NCBI RefSeq assembly: GCF_002754935.1
Contig: NZ_CP018092.1
Location: 2,046,001-2,110,000 of the forward strand
Source of the DNA: Thermostichus lividus PCC 6715
GTDB taxonomy: Bacteria; Cyanobacteriota; Cyanobacteriia; Thermosynechococcales; Thermosynechococcaceae
DNA length: 64,000 nt
Direction of reading: 5' to 3'
In this document: positions 55,639 to 64,000 of the stretch, piece by piece
Layout: each line of letters begins with the position of its first letter
Position numbering within the stretch: the first letter of the stretch is position 1
The notes under the pieces: model-generated
The model's input: the letters and a program-made list of their open reading frames with translations, nothing else
Database searches by the model: none
What the model was told of the DNA's origin: nothing
Translations under genes and position numbers: made by a program

Positions 55639-57380
55639 GGACGTACCGTCAGACTAAAGTAAATGCCATCGGACTGCAAACTGTCCACCTGTCCCGGCAG
55701 ATTGAGTAAGGGGGCAGCATACTCTAGCTTCAGGTCTAAGTTAGGGGTGGGCTGCACCAACAACCCCATCCCTAGCCCTGCAATGACATTATTGGGCACG
55801 GCTCCCGCCGGATTTGTGCTATTGTTCCAAACCCAACCCAGATCAAAGAGTGGACCAATGGAAATAATGGGTCGCCGGTTTGCCGTGCGCATCACCGGAA
55901 AACGAGCTTCCCCCGAAAAACGTACGCCATTATCCCCAGACAGGGCGTTTGTGGAGTAGCCTCGCACCGAGAGGCCGCCGCCAATGACAAACTGGTGAAA
56001 AGGCAGCAGGTTACTCGGACTTAACTGCACATCGGTGCGCAACACCAGAAAATTATCCCCCCACAACCGCTGTAACCGCTGACCTTGGCCGAGCCAGCTA
56101 AAAAAGTTGCCATCCGGAATTGATCCGGGGTTTTCAGTAGCGCCAAAAATAGGTACGCCAAAGTTAAACTGAGAGCGGAACACCCACGCTCCTTGGGTGT
56201 CGCGGCGAGTATATTCTTGGGCAAACTCCAAAACCCGCGATGCATTGTAGCCAGTGGCATCAGACCCAATCGACAGAGGCGTGGGCACTCCCGCCACAAA
56301 GGTTTGCCCAGACTGCATCAGGAAACCAATACCAAAGGCCAGTTCTTCGCGCACATTGCGGATCACTGGCTGCCGGAAACTCGCTTGATAAATAGAGGAT
56401 TCACTGCGGATATTGAAGGCGGCAAGGGCTGGGGGTTGGGTGATTTCACTATCGGCTTGTACCGTGCGAATAGAAAAGGTGCCATTCATGGCATTGAGGG
56501 GGATGCTGTAGCCAAACTCAGCAGTGTTTGAAGCGCCCCAATCAAAGGTTCCCAAGTTATTCCCGATGGCATAGGAGCCGTAGATAGTATCGCCACGGCC
56601 ACTCAGGTTACTGTAGCCCAAAAAGGCAGTGGCCCGGTTGGGGGCGATCGCTGGTGGGGTAATATTGTCGAGGCCAAAGGCCGCATTAAACCACCGCGCG
56701 GGCACCACCCGCACCACTAAAATACTATCTTCCGGCTTCGTGCCGGGTCTTAAGCTGGCAGAAAGGTTGAGAAATAGCGGATCAACTCGCAACAGTCGCA
56801 ATTGCTCTTCTAGCTTGTTGGAGTTAAGGGGCACGCCTGCTCCCAGCTCAATGCGGCTGCGGATATACCGCTGCAGGATCCCCTTATTCCCCTCAATTTG
56901 GATGGCTTCAAGGCGACCTTCAATCACTTGAATAGTGATGGTGCCATCGGCACTCACTTGCTCTGTTAAAACCGCTCGCGAGGTTAAATAGCCACCATCT
57001 AAATACAGTTTAGTAATGGCATCGGCTGCTGCTTGTAACTCGTCTAGGGTAACTTGCCGCCCTTCAAGGGGGGTCACAATTGGATCAAATTCCGCAGCAC
57101 CGAAAATTGTGCTCCCTTCCACAACAATTTTTCGCACAGGGATGAGCACCGTGCGCCCCCCTTGGCTAGGAGGAGGCAGTGGCTGGGCAGGGGTGTCAAG
57201 GACGGCAGGGGGAGTAGCCGGTAAGGGGGGCGGCTCTGGTAGCGGTGGTTGAAGTTCCAGTTGAGTGGGGTTCGTCAGCGGAATCGAGGCAACTGATGCT
57301 GGGGCGAGCCAACCGCCTAATCCCCATAGCAGCGATGCCGCAACGGGATGGCTAATGAATAGAAATGGGACTATTTTCAC
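55635..57380 (-). CDS. TpsB/ShlB-type outer-membrane transporter (POTRA_2)
   Basis: Two-partner secretion pores export large adhesins or hemolysins across the outer membrane. The 581 residues contain a signal peptide, a Pro-rich linker (~45-75), a POTRA_2 domain ([20 protein letters not shown] ... [19 protein letters not shown]), a second POTRA, and a 16-strand barrel with [20 protein letters not shown] and the lid-loop block [20 protein letters not shown] (VRGY motif). No exported TpsA partner is encoded within this window. Confidence 0.88.
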   Translation of the reverse strand: MKIVPFLFISHPVAASLLWGLGGWLAPASVASIPLTNPTQLELQPPLPEPPPLPATPPAVLDTPAQPLPPPSQGGRTVLIPVRKIVVEGSTIFGAAEFDPIVTPLEGRQVTLDELQAAADAITKLYLDGGYLTSRAVLTEQVSADGTITIQVIEGRLEAIQIEGNKGILQRYIRSRIELGAGVPLNSNKLEEQLRLLRVDPLFLNLSASLRPGTKPEDSILVVRVVPARWFNAAFGLDNITPPAIAPNRATAFLGYSNLSGRGDTIYGSYAIGNNLGTFDWGASNTAEFGYSIPLNAMNGTFSIRTVQADSEITQPPALAAFNIRSESSIYQASFRQPVIRNVREELAFGIGFLMQSGQTFVAGVPTPLSIGSDATGYNASRVLEFAQEYTRRDTQGAWVFRSQFNFGVPIFGATENPGSIPDGNFFSWLGQGQRLQRLWGDNFLVLRTDVQLSPSNLLPFHQFVIGGGLSVRGYSTNALSGDNGVRFSGEARFPVMRTANRRPIISIGPLFDLGWVWNNSTNPAGAVPNNVIAGLGMGLLVQPTPNLDLKLEYAAPLLNLPGQVDSLQSDGIYFSLTVRP

Positions 57381-57568
57381 GTCTTTAACCCCACATTAAA
57401 AGCTAACAAGCAATAACTACAGCACTGCAAATAACAGAAATATAAAAATATAAGCAGTTCTTATAGAATATCTAGAAGTGTGAGGAGAACGTATTTGACA
57501 GAGAATTCTTTAAGATTCTAACGGATGATTCGTCAGCCGCCAAGTAAATATACGCAAACGATGGTTGC

Positions 57569-58243
57569 TCAGCGTTTGGTGGGGCGCTTGCGCCGTTGCC
57601 ACCACAGGGGCAGCACTGTCAAGGACAGTAGTGCTAGGCTGGCTGCGAGGAACGGCAGTTGGTTACCGGTTGTCAGCAGGGTATCGCCCGCTGCCCCTAA
57701 CCATGCGTAGGTGACAATGCTGGGAATCAGTCCGATAAATGTGGCGGCCGCATATACAGTAACAGGAATAGCTGTTAAGCCAAAGCCGAAGTTAACAAGA
57801 CTAAAGGGCGAAAAGGGGGCAAGGCGCACCGCTAAAATGAACCAAAAAGGCTGGCTTGCCACCGATTGTTGCAGGGTGTGCAGCCAAGGATGGTGGGCGA
57901 TGCGCTGTTGTAGCCAATCATAGGCACAGTAGCGAGCCACTAAAAACGCAAGGATCGCACCAAGGGTTGCCCCTAGGAGTGCCCAGACACTGCCCCACAC
58001 CCATCCAAACAGCGCCCCGGCAATCATTGGGAAAAAGGTTCCGGGAACCCCCACAGCAGTGGCCACCGCAAATAGAACAACGTAGCCAGCAACAGCATAG
58101 GTGCCCCAACTGCGAATGAGGGTCACAAGGGCAGAATAGTCGAGCCACCAACTGAGGCTCCCTAAGCTCATTCCCATCAGGGCGATCGCCCCCAAGAGCC
58201 AGAGGGTAGAGCCTTTAGGGCGAGGGCAGCGCAGTTTCCACAT
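57569..58243 (-). CDS. TVP38/TMEM64 (DedA-like) membrane protein
   Basis: VTT-domain proteins are lipid scramblase-like membrane proteins. The ~224 residues have ~5 hydrophobic segments. The signature block is FAVATAVGVPGTFFPMIAGA, then LFGWVWGSVWALLGATLGAI, and FWFILAVRLAPFSPFSLVNF with the conserved Arg and Pro residues. I chose ATG 58243; the frame opens at 58279 and overlaps nblS. It probably forms an operon with nblS, whose stop lies inside its start region. Confidence 0.87.
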   Translation of the reverse strand: MWKLRCPRPKGSTLWLLGAIALMGMSLGSLSWWLDYSALVTLIRSWGTYAVAGYVVLFAVATAVGVPGTFFPMIAGALFGWVWGSVWALLGATLGAILAFLVARYCAYDWLQQRIAHHPWLHTLQQSVASQPFWFILAVRLAPFSPFSLVNFGFGLTAIPVTVYAAATFIGLIPSIVTYAWLGAAGDTLLTTGNQLPFLAASLALLSLTVLPLWWQRRKRPTKR

Positions 58244-60170
58244 TGCTTTGCTCAGGGGGTAGCAACGCGGTCTCGTCAATGGCTAAATCGAACCAGAAGG
58301 TACTGCCTACTCCTACTTCACTAATGAGATGAATGTGGGTGTTGTGCTTGTGGATAATGTCTTGGACAATGGCTAGACCCAAGCCCGTCCCCTCAAGGGT
58401 GTGGACGCGATTCTCAACGCGGAAGAAACGCTCAAACACTCGGGGTTGATCTTCAGGGGCAATGCCCATCCCTGTGTCCGCCACTTCAATGCGCACCCGC
58501 TCCTGCTCGGGGTCACTGGGAGGATGCCACACATAGGCTCGAATAACAACCCGTCCCCCCTCTGGGGTGAATTTGAGAGCATTGCCCACCAAGTTGGTTA
58601 AGGCACCAATGAGTAAATCGTAGTTCCCCCACACCGCTGGTAGGGGGGTGTCCACCTCCGTAGAAAGCTCAATGGACTTGTTGGCGGCATTCAGTTGGTA
58701 GGTGCGCAGAATTTGCTCGATCACTTGCCCCATGTGTACCGCCCCAAATTGGTAGGGGCGACCGGACTCCAGCCTAGAAATATCAAGGAAATCATTGACT
58801 AAGCGGGTGAGGCGATCGGTTTCGTGATTGGCGGTGGCCAGAAACTCTTGCTGCTTTTCATCGCTTAGCTCACTGCCATACTCTTGGATGGTTTCAATGA
58901 TGGATTTGATGTTGAACAGCGGCGTGCGTAGCTCGTGGGACACATTGCTAATCAGTTGTGCCTTGGCCTCGTTGAGTTCCACTTCACGGGTAATATCTTG
59001 GATGGTAATAGCAATTCCCTTGGGTTTTTCCCGCTGGGCATCCATGACGGTAGTCAGCAAAATCCGTACTGATCGCGGGCTGGGTTCCTGCAAGGTGACC
59101 CGAAATTCACCCCCCTCCGACTGGCCGGAGGAGGCCTTAAACAGTGGACAGGTCAGTTTCTCGCAGACTGGCGCCGGAAAGCAACTCAAGGCGCTTTGGC
59201 CAATGACGTTCATTCCTTCCCAGTTAAATAGCCGCTGGGCAGTGGGGTTCACCAGAATAACCCGCATCTCAGTGTCCAGCAGAATCGCACCATCAGCAAT
59301 AGTGGAAACAAGGGTATCCAGTTTCGCTTTTTCAGCTTGCAGTTCCTCTACATTCTGGGCCTCGTAGGAGGCCAGCCGCTCTGCCATATCGTTAAAGCTG
59401 GTAATCAGCTCTCCCAGTTCGCCGCCAAAGGGAAGGTTGATCCGCTGCTTAAAGTTGCCCGCAGCAATATTTTTCACCCCCTGTACCAATTCTTTGATGG
59501 GTTGAGTAATGGTCAAGGCGTTAAACACGCCGCCTAAAATCACCATGATCCAGAGGGAGACAAACACTGCAATGGTCAGATCTCGGGTGAGGCTAGCAGA
59601 GGCTATGAAGGTTTCGTTAGGATTGATGCCGATCGCCACCACGCCTAAATTCTGACCATTAAAGCTCAGGGGCACAAAAACATCTGCCACTAGGCCATCG
59701 GGGGTTTGGTGTTGGCGCACCAGTGGCTCTTGCCGCTCGCGATAGCTTTCGGGCAGTTGCATGCGGCGGCGGAGGGTCAGGGCGCTTTCGACTTGGGGGG
59801 CAGAGTAGGGTAGCCCGTAGTAAATTTCCCCTGTGGGATCGGCATAGAGGATGTAGCGGATACTGGCGCTACGTTCATAGAACTTACGGGAAAACTCAGC
59901 CACGGCGGTAGTATCCCCTTGGGCAATGAGGGGGGCAACATCGGCAGCCAGTAGCAAGCCCAGATCCCGGCCATAGCGGGTGTCGTTAAGGTGGGCATTG
60001 GTTTGAATGGTGTTCACTGCCCAAAAGGTGAGCGCGCTCATGATGATCGAAACCACCAGCGTTGCTGTGGCCATCAGGCGGGTTTGAATCTTAAATTCTG
60101 ACCACCAGCGGGCGATCGCCCGAAACGCTTCCTTAATGTCCCCCTGAGCTGTTGTTTTCAAAACCACCAT
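58215..60170 (-). CDS. nblS: NblS (Hik33/DspA) sensor histidine kinase
   Basis: NblS is the conserved cyanobacterial kinase for high light, nutrient and cold stress; it controls photosynthesis genes and phycobilisome breakdown. The 651 residues contain TM1 (~33-53, TATLVVSIIMSALTFWAV), a periplasmic sensor region, TM2 (~203-225), HAMP (~226-280), PAS (~290-400), HisKA with phospho-acceptor His 412 in SNVSHELRTPLFNIKSII, and an HATPase domain with N box GALTNLVGNALKFTPEGG, ADTGMGIAPED and GTGLGLAIVQD. The start ATG is 60170. It is one of the best-conserved genes in the window. Confidence 0.93.
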   Translation of the reverse strand: MVVLKTTAQGDIKEAFRAIARWWSEFKIQTRLMATATLVVSIIMSALTFWAVNTIQTNAHLNDTRYGRDLGLLLAADVAPLIAQGDTTAVAEFSRKFYERSASIRYILYADPTGEIYYGLPYSAPQVESALTLRRRMQLPESYRERQEPLVRQHQTPDGLVADVFVPLSFNGQNLGVVAIGINPNETFIASASLTRDLTIAVFVSLWIMVILGGVFNALTITQPIKELVQGVKNIAAGNFKQRINLPFGGELGELITSFNDMAERLASYEAQNVEELQAEKAKLDTLVSTIADGAILLDTEMRVILVNPTAQRLFNWEGMNVIGQSALSCFPAPVCEKLTCPLFKASSGQSEGGEFRVTLQEPSPRSVRILLTTVMDAQREKPKGIAITIQDITREVELNEAKAQLISNVSHELRTPLFNIKSIIETIQEYGSELSDEKQQEFLATANHETDRLTRLVNDFLDISRLESGRPYQFGAVHMGQVIEQILRTYQLNAANKSIELSTEVDTPLPAVWGNYDLLIGALTNLVGNALKFTPEGGRVVIRAYVWHPPSDPEQERVRIEVADTGMGIAPEDQPRVFERFFRVENRVHTLEGTGLGLAIVQDIIHKHNTHIHLISEVGVGSTFWFDLAIDETALLPPEQSNVETALPSP

Positions 60171-60215
60171 GCTGCCTAAAAGTACAAAAAATTTATCTAA
60201 TTTTACGAGTTCTTC

Positions 60216-62741
60216 TTATATTTTTGCATCTGCCACCGTTTCTAGGCGGGCGAATTGTTCAATGCGGTGCGTATAACGGTGCAACATCTGCTCATTCCAC
60301 GCCGCGTCATGGCTGTTGACGTACAGGTGCACTAAGGGTTCACTGGCATCGGGCAAGACCAAGATCCAGTTATTGGTGTTGGGGTCGCCAATTTTAACCC
60401 CATCAATCAAGTTCAGGTGTGCCCGTGGCTGGGTTTCCACAAGGTGGCGCATTAAGGACCCTTTGGCAATCCACGGGCAGCGGATAGCACGGTGATGGTA
60501 GTGAACTTTGGGTAGCTCTTGGCGTATCGCAGTTAAGGGCTTACCAATCAAGGCCAGCATTTCAATGAGGGTGGCGATGGTAAACATGGCATCAAAGCCC
60601 GGATGCAACTGGGGAAAAATAAAGCCCGTTTCCGCTGCTCCGCCAAGAACCACGCCGCTGTGGTGCTGGCAGGCTTCCATTAGATCTGTAGGGTTGGTGC
60701 GGGTGCGCAGAATGTGCCCCCCCAACTGCTGGGCAATGGTTTCTACTGCGCTGGAGGTGGTGACGGGAACAGCCACTGTACTGCCGGGATGGGTCAGCAA
60801 GACCAAGTAGGTCATTAGTGCTGTGAGTTCCTGATCGCTGACCACCGCGCCACTGTTATCCACAAGGGTGAGCCGCTCGCCATTGGCGGACACCTGTACC
60901 CCTAAGCTGGCGGACAGTGCTGTGACGACTTGTCCCAGTTCCCGTAGCAGACGCTGGCGCTCCAAAATATTGAGGGGGGTGGGGTGCAGGGTTGCATTCA
61001 ACACCACTGCATCACAGCCAAACTTATTGAGGATTTGTGGCAGCACCACCCCCGATACCGCATAGGCGTAGTCAATAACAATTTTGGCGGGGTTGCCATA
61101 AAACAGTTTTGTATTCAGCCATTTTTCAAACCCTTGGGCGTAGGCAGCAACGCTATTGTTGGGTTGTGCCATCGTCCCCACATCCCTGAGAATGACCCGG
61201 CGAATATCTTCACGGAAGTAGGCGGTTTCAATCTGGCGTTCGCGGGCACGACTCAGGTTAATGCCTTTATGGTCAAAAAATTCAATTAGCAATTGATCGG
61301 CGCGATCGGGGTGGGCACGAACGTGAATACCGCCGCTCACCGAAAGGGTCTGAGCCGCAAAGCGGGCAATGGGCAGGGCGATCGCCTCCAAATTCAAGAC
61401 ATGAATCCCCACAGACATCAACCCCGACATCAGGGCATGCGCCACCATACGCGAGACACTGCGCTGATCGCGAGAAACAAGTACACTGGTGCCCGGCTCA
61501 AGGGTGGAAGCATAGGCTGCCGCCAAACGTACGGCAAACTCTGGGGTAATATCCACATTGGCCACCCCCGCCACCCCCCGCTGGCCAAATAGATACCGCT
61601 GCCCTGTGGTTCCCCAGATCAAACTTTCGTTAACGATCGCCCCCGGCTCAATCCGCTTGCCCGGCCACAGCCGCACTCCTTGACTGAGGCTGGCCTCCTC
61701 CCCAATCACTGAACGGGTACCGACAATCACCCCTTCGTTGAGAGTGACGTGGCGATCCACATGCACATGGCGAGCCAAGATGCAGTGCTCGAGGTGGCTA
61801 TCATCGCCAACAAACACCCCATTCCAAGCCACCACACCGCGCAGTTGGCTGCCATTGCCAACAATGACGTTATCTGACAGCACCGTCCCTGCAGCGAGGG
61901 TTACGCCCGCACCAAGGCGGCAGTTATTCCCAAGCACAATCGGGTCTTCTAGCTGGATATCCTGGGGCAAGGTGGTGTTGCGCCCCACCCACACCCGCGG
62001 CTGTACCTCAGTGCCCTGAATGTCTAACTGAACTCGACCGTAGAGGGCATCCCGCTGCACCTGCTGATAGGTTTGCAAGCTACCCACATCGCACCAATAG
62101 GCATCGGTAATGTACCCGTACATGGGCACGTCTGCCTGGAGCAACAGGGGAAACAAATCTCGAGAAAAGTCCCGCTCTGTCCCGCCGCTGAGATAGTCCA
62201 TCACGGTTGGACTGAGCAGGTACATACCGGTGTTGACAGTATCTGTAAAGACTTCCCCCGCTGAGGGCTTCTCGAGAAAGCGGCGAATCCGCCCCTCCTC
62301 ATCCGTAAAGACAATCCCGAATTCCTTGGGATTGGACACTCGAGCTAAGATCAAGGTAACGGGAGCACGGTGTTGGTGGTGAAAGCGAATGGCCTCGCTG
62401 AGGTTCACATCCGTAATGCTGTCGCCACTGACCACCAAGAAGGGATCCGCCAGCAGGTGGGCAATATTTTTCACAGAGCCAGCGGTACCAAGGGGCTGCT
62501 CTTCCTCAACCACATAGCTCAGGTGCACCCCAAACTCACTGCCATCCCCAAAATAATCGCGCACAACATCAGGGAGATAGTGCAGGGTCATCACCACATC
62601 ATCTAGGCCGTGGCTGCGCAGCAGATTGAGAATGTGCTCTGCAATAGGACGATTGACCACTGGCACCATTGGCTTGGGCAAGTCGCAAGTGAGGGGGCGC
62701 AGCCGTGTACCACTGCCTCCAGCCATGAGGACGACGCGCAA
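60216..62741 (-). CDS. Sugar-phosphate nucleotidyltransferase fused to a phosphomannomutase-like domain
   Basis: The 841-residue fusion is widespread in cyanobacteria and usually called mannose-1-phosphate guanylyltransferase. Residues ~1-235 are a nucleotidyltransferase (LMAGGSGTRLRPLTCDLPKP), ~250-380 a left-handed beta helix (VIVGTRSVIGEEASLSQGVR), and ~385-840 a phosphomannomutase-like part. In that last part the phosphoserine loop (TASHNP in active enzymes) reads HVRAHPDRADQ, and the DGDGDR metal loop is degenerate (SANGERLTLVD), so it is probably not a mutase. TTG 62741 is the start: AAGGAGGTGA stands five bases before it. Confidence 0.88.
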   Translation of the reverse strand: MRVVLMAGGSGTRLRPLTCDLPKPMVPVVNRPIAEHILNLLRSHGLDDVVMTLHYLPDVVRDYFGDGSEFGVHLSYVVEEEQPLGTAGSVKNIAHLLADPFLVVSGDSITDVNLSEAIRFHHQHRAPVTLILARVSNPKEFGIVFTDEEGRIRRFLEKPSAGEVFTDTVNTGMYLLSPTVMDYLSGGTERDFSRDLFPLLLQADVPMYGYITDAYWCDVGSLQTYQQVQRDALYGRVQLDIQGTEVQPRVWVGRNTTLPQDIQLEDPIVLGNNCRLGAGVTLAAGTVLSDNVIVGNGSQLRGVVAWNGVFVGDDSHLEHCILARHVHVDRHVTLNEGVIVGTRSVIGEEASLSQGVRLWPGKRIEPGAIVNESLIWGTTGQRYLFGQRGVAGVANVDITPEFAVRLAAAYASTLEPGTSVLVSRDQRSVSRMVAHALMSGLMSVGIHVLNLEAIALPIARFAAQTLSVSGGIHVRAHPDRADQLLIEFFDHKGINLSRARERQIETAYFREDIRRVILRDVGTMAQPNNSVAAYAQGFEKWLNTKLFYGNPAKIVIDYAYAVSGVVLPQILNKFGCDAVVLNATLHPTPLNILERQRLLRELGQVVTALSASLGVQVSANGERLTLVDNSGAVVSDQELTALMTYLVLLTHPGSTVAVPVTTSSAVETIAQQLGGHILRTRTNPTDLMEACQHHSGVVLGGAAETGFIFPQLHPGFDAMFTIATLIEMLALIGKPLTAIRQELPKVHYHHRAIRCPWIAKGSLMRHLVETQPRAHLNLIDGVKIGDPNTNNWILVLPDASEPLVHLYVNSHDAAWNEQMLHRYTHRIEQFARLETVADAKI

Positions 62742-62943
62742 CTTCACCTCCTTCCGCTGTGTCTTGACGGGTATCCTTACTTTCTAGTCTAGGGGACACC
62801 CTAGGGGCAACTAGACCCCAGACCTAAGATTGCAATGATTATTTAGATGCGGCACCTGTAGGATTTTGCATTGCTGAATCAGCGTTCACTGGTTTATAGA
62901 TAAAAGGAAGCACGGACGATCAACGTTAGGGATGTGTGGGGTT

Positions 62944-64000
62944 ATGACGATTGAACTGAACGATCGCCAGAAGCAAATTCTTGGTGCCACCATCAACCAC
63001 TACATTGCAACGGCAGAACCCGTTGGCTCTAAGGCGATCGCCACCGAATATAACCTTAAGGTTAGCCCCGCCACGGTGCGCAATATTATGCTGCTGCTAG
63101 AACGCAGTGGCCTGCTTTACCAACCCCACACCTCCGCCGGCCGTGTTCCCTCGGACTCTGGCTACCGTCTCTACGTTGATGAGTTAGTTCAGCCTATCCC
63201 CGATGTGGCGCAAAAAGCTGAGTCCCTCTTGGCCGAGCAGTTTTTGTGGGGGCGCTATCGCTTGGAAGTAATTTTGCGTCAAGCTGCTCAACTGTTATCT
63301 GATCTGAGTGGATACATTACATTAATTTCCTTGCCCAACAGTCTAGAGCGGCGCATCCGTTTAATTCAACTGGTGGCGCTGGATGCGCAACAGGTGATGG
63401 TTATCCTAGTGCTGGATAGCTATGAAACCCAATCGGCAGTCATTTCCTTGCCCAGTGAACCGCAAGAGATTGACCTGCGGGATCGGACATTGCAGGTGTT
63501 AACAAATTTTTTGAACCATCAATTGCGGGGGCGATCGCTAGTTGATTTAACGCTCATTGACTGGCAGCAATTAGACCTTGACTTTCAGGACTATGGCCAA
63601 AACCTCCAGTCCCTGTTTCAACAACTGAGCCAACGCTATGCCCAAGAAGGCACCTCCCTTGTGGTCAGTGGTCTTGCCGATGTGTTGCAGCAACCGGAAT
63701 TCTCGCAGGTGGAACAAGTGCAAATGCTCTTGCACCTCCTTGAGGATCAGCAGGATCAGCTCACTCCTTTGATCAGCCCCGATCACACCGCCTCTTCCCA
63801 AGTGCAAATTCGCATTGGCACTGAAAATGCCCTTGCGCCAATGCACTGCTGCACCTTGGTCTATTCCTGCTACTGCTGCAGGAACGCCCCCGTTGGCACG
63901 ATTGGTATTCTTGGGCCAACACGCATGTCCTACGCTCGTATCATTCCCTTGGTGGCCACGGCTGCCGATTACCTTTCCGAGCAGGTCAGCCGTTCCTATG
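62944..64000 (+). CDS. hrcA: HrcA heat-shock repressor, 3'-truncated by window edge
   Basis: HrcA represses groESL and dnaK operons by binding CIRCE elements and is inactivated on heating. The 352 visible residues include the N-terminal winged helix (LNDRQKQILGATINHYIATA, EPVGSKAIATEYNLKVSPAT, RSGLLYQPHTSAGRVPSD) and most of the GAF-like dimer domain, up to TIGILGPTRMSYARIIPLVA. The stop lies beyond the window. The loop MHCCTLVYSCYCCRNAPVG is unusually Cys-rich. No CIRCE repeat is visible upstream of it, so it seems not to repress itself through that site. Confidence 0.94.
   Translation, partial: MTIELNDRQKQILGATINHYIATAEPVGSKAIATEYNLKVSPATVRNIMLLLERSGLLYQPHTSAGRVPSDSGYRLYVDELVQPIPDVAQKAESLLAEQFLWGRYRLEVILRQAAQLLSDLSGYITLISLPNSLERRIRLIQLVALDAQQVMVILVLDSYETQSAVISLPSEPQEIDLRDRTLQVLTNFLNHQLRGRSLVDLTLIDWQQLDLDFQDYGQNLQSLFQQLSQRYAQEGTSLVVSGLADVLQQPEFSQVEQVQMLLHLLEDQQDQLTPLISPDHTASSQVQIRIGTENALAPMHCCTLVYSCYCCRNAPVGTIGILGPTRMSYARIIPLVATAADYLSEQVSRSY

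Noticed and set aside
58828-59367. 179-codon frame antisense to nblS
   Set aside because: It is a shadow of the PAS and HisKA coding region, with Ser/Ile-rich composition typical of reverse-strand artefacts.
62868-62884. Third MITE copy near hrcA (TTGCTGAATCAGC)
   Set aside because: Only the nine-base end motif matches; no second end or internal similarity follows, so it is probably a chance palindrome.
1-64000. CRISPR array
   Set aside because: No regularly spaced short repeats are visible. The repeats present are dispersed elements and HIP1 octamers.

Overview
The window looks like a chromosome segment of a thermophilic unicellular cyanobacterium close to Thermosynechococcus. The evidence is the gene content: a phylloquinone gene (menD), an ndhAIGE cluster for the photosynthetic NDH-1 complex, pxcA, an IsiA-type chlorophyll antenna, nblS, ycf20, labA-like, UPF0367 and DUF2808 genes, plus very frequent HIP1 octamers (GCGATCGC) in and between genes. 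The genus is an inference; no marker that decides it, such as rRNA, lies in the window.

Layout. 1-4.2 kb: end of rnhB, menD, and the opposing grpE-miaB pair. 4.5-5.9 kb: two small exported-protein genes, one broken by a 438-bp IS200/IS605-like non-autonomous element. 6-23 kb: housekeeping genes (lptC, labA-like, metG, an AddB/UvrD-like ATPase, pxcA, a copper-type P-ATPase, a DUF92/VTE6-like kinase, a GT2, dus, DUF3326, an HtrA protease, ndhE-G-I-A). 23-27.4 kb: pyrC, a gamma-carbonic-anhydrase-like gene, plsX-fabH. 27.4-38 kb is the accessory-looking part: a mini TnpB-derived element, a GGDEF-EAL protein, a candidate 6S-like RNA, isiA with a Fur-box-like site, an MscS-like channel, an HD-GYP protein flanked by two copies of a 157-bp MITE, a 1-Cys peroxiredoxin, and the second copy of the 438-bp element. 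38-51.3 kb: small conserved cyanobacterial genes, a frameshifted tnpB next to recQ, coaD, an alpha-E/PD40 pair, ycf20-RDD, rsmG and an M23 peptidase. 51.3-53.5 kb: an intact tnpB element, tRNA-Thr(UGU) and a decayed tnpB element. 53.5-64 kb: ftsW, trpA, a TpsB-like outer-membrane protein, a TVP38 protein, nblS, a nucleotidyltransferase-phosphomannomutase fusion, and the start of hrcA.

How the genes fit together. Most are ordinary core genes in short operons with small gaps or 1-4 bp overlaps (rnhB-menD, grpE-miaB, htrA-DUF3326, ndhAIGE, plsX-fabH, coaD-coiled coil). The notable layer is mobile DNA. Three unrelated-looking TnpB lineages occur with no TnpA transposase. A small derivative keeps both ends and the 3' guide-RNA part of one of them. 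Two near-identical hairpin-rich elements and two MITEs add to this. Isolated single-base losses in G/C runs break plsX, a DUF3326 gene and the AddB-like gene; because plsX is normally essential these are probably base-calling errors rather than true mutations.
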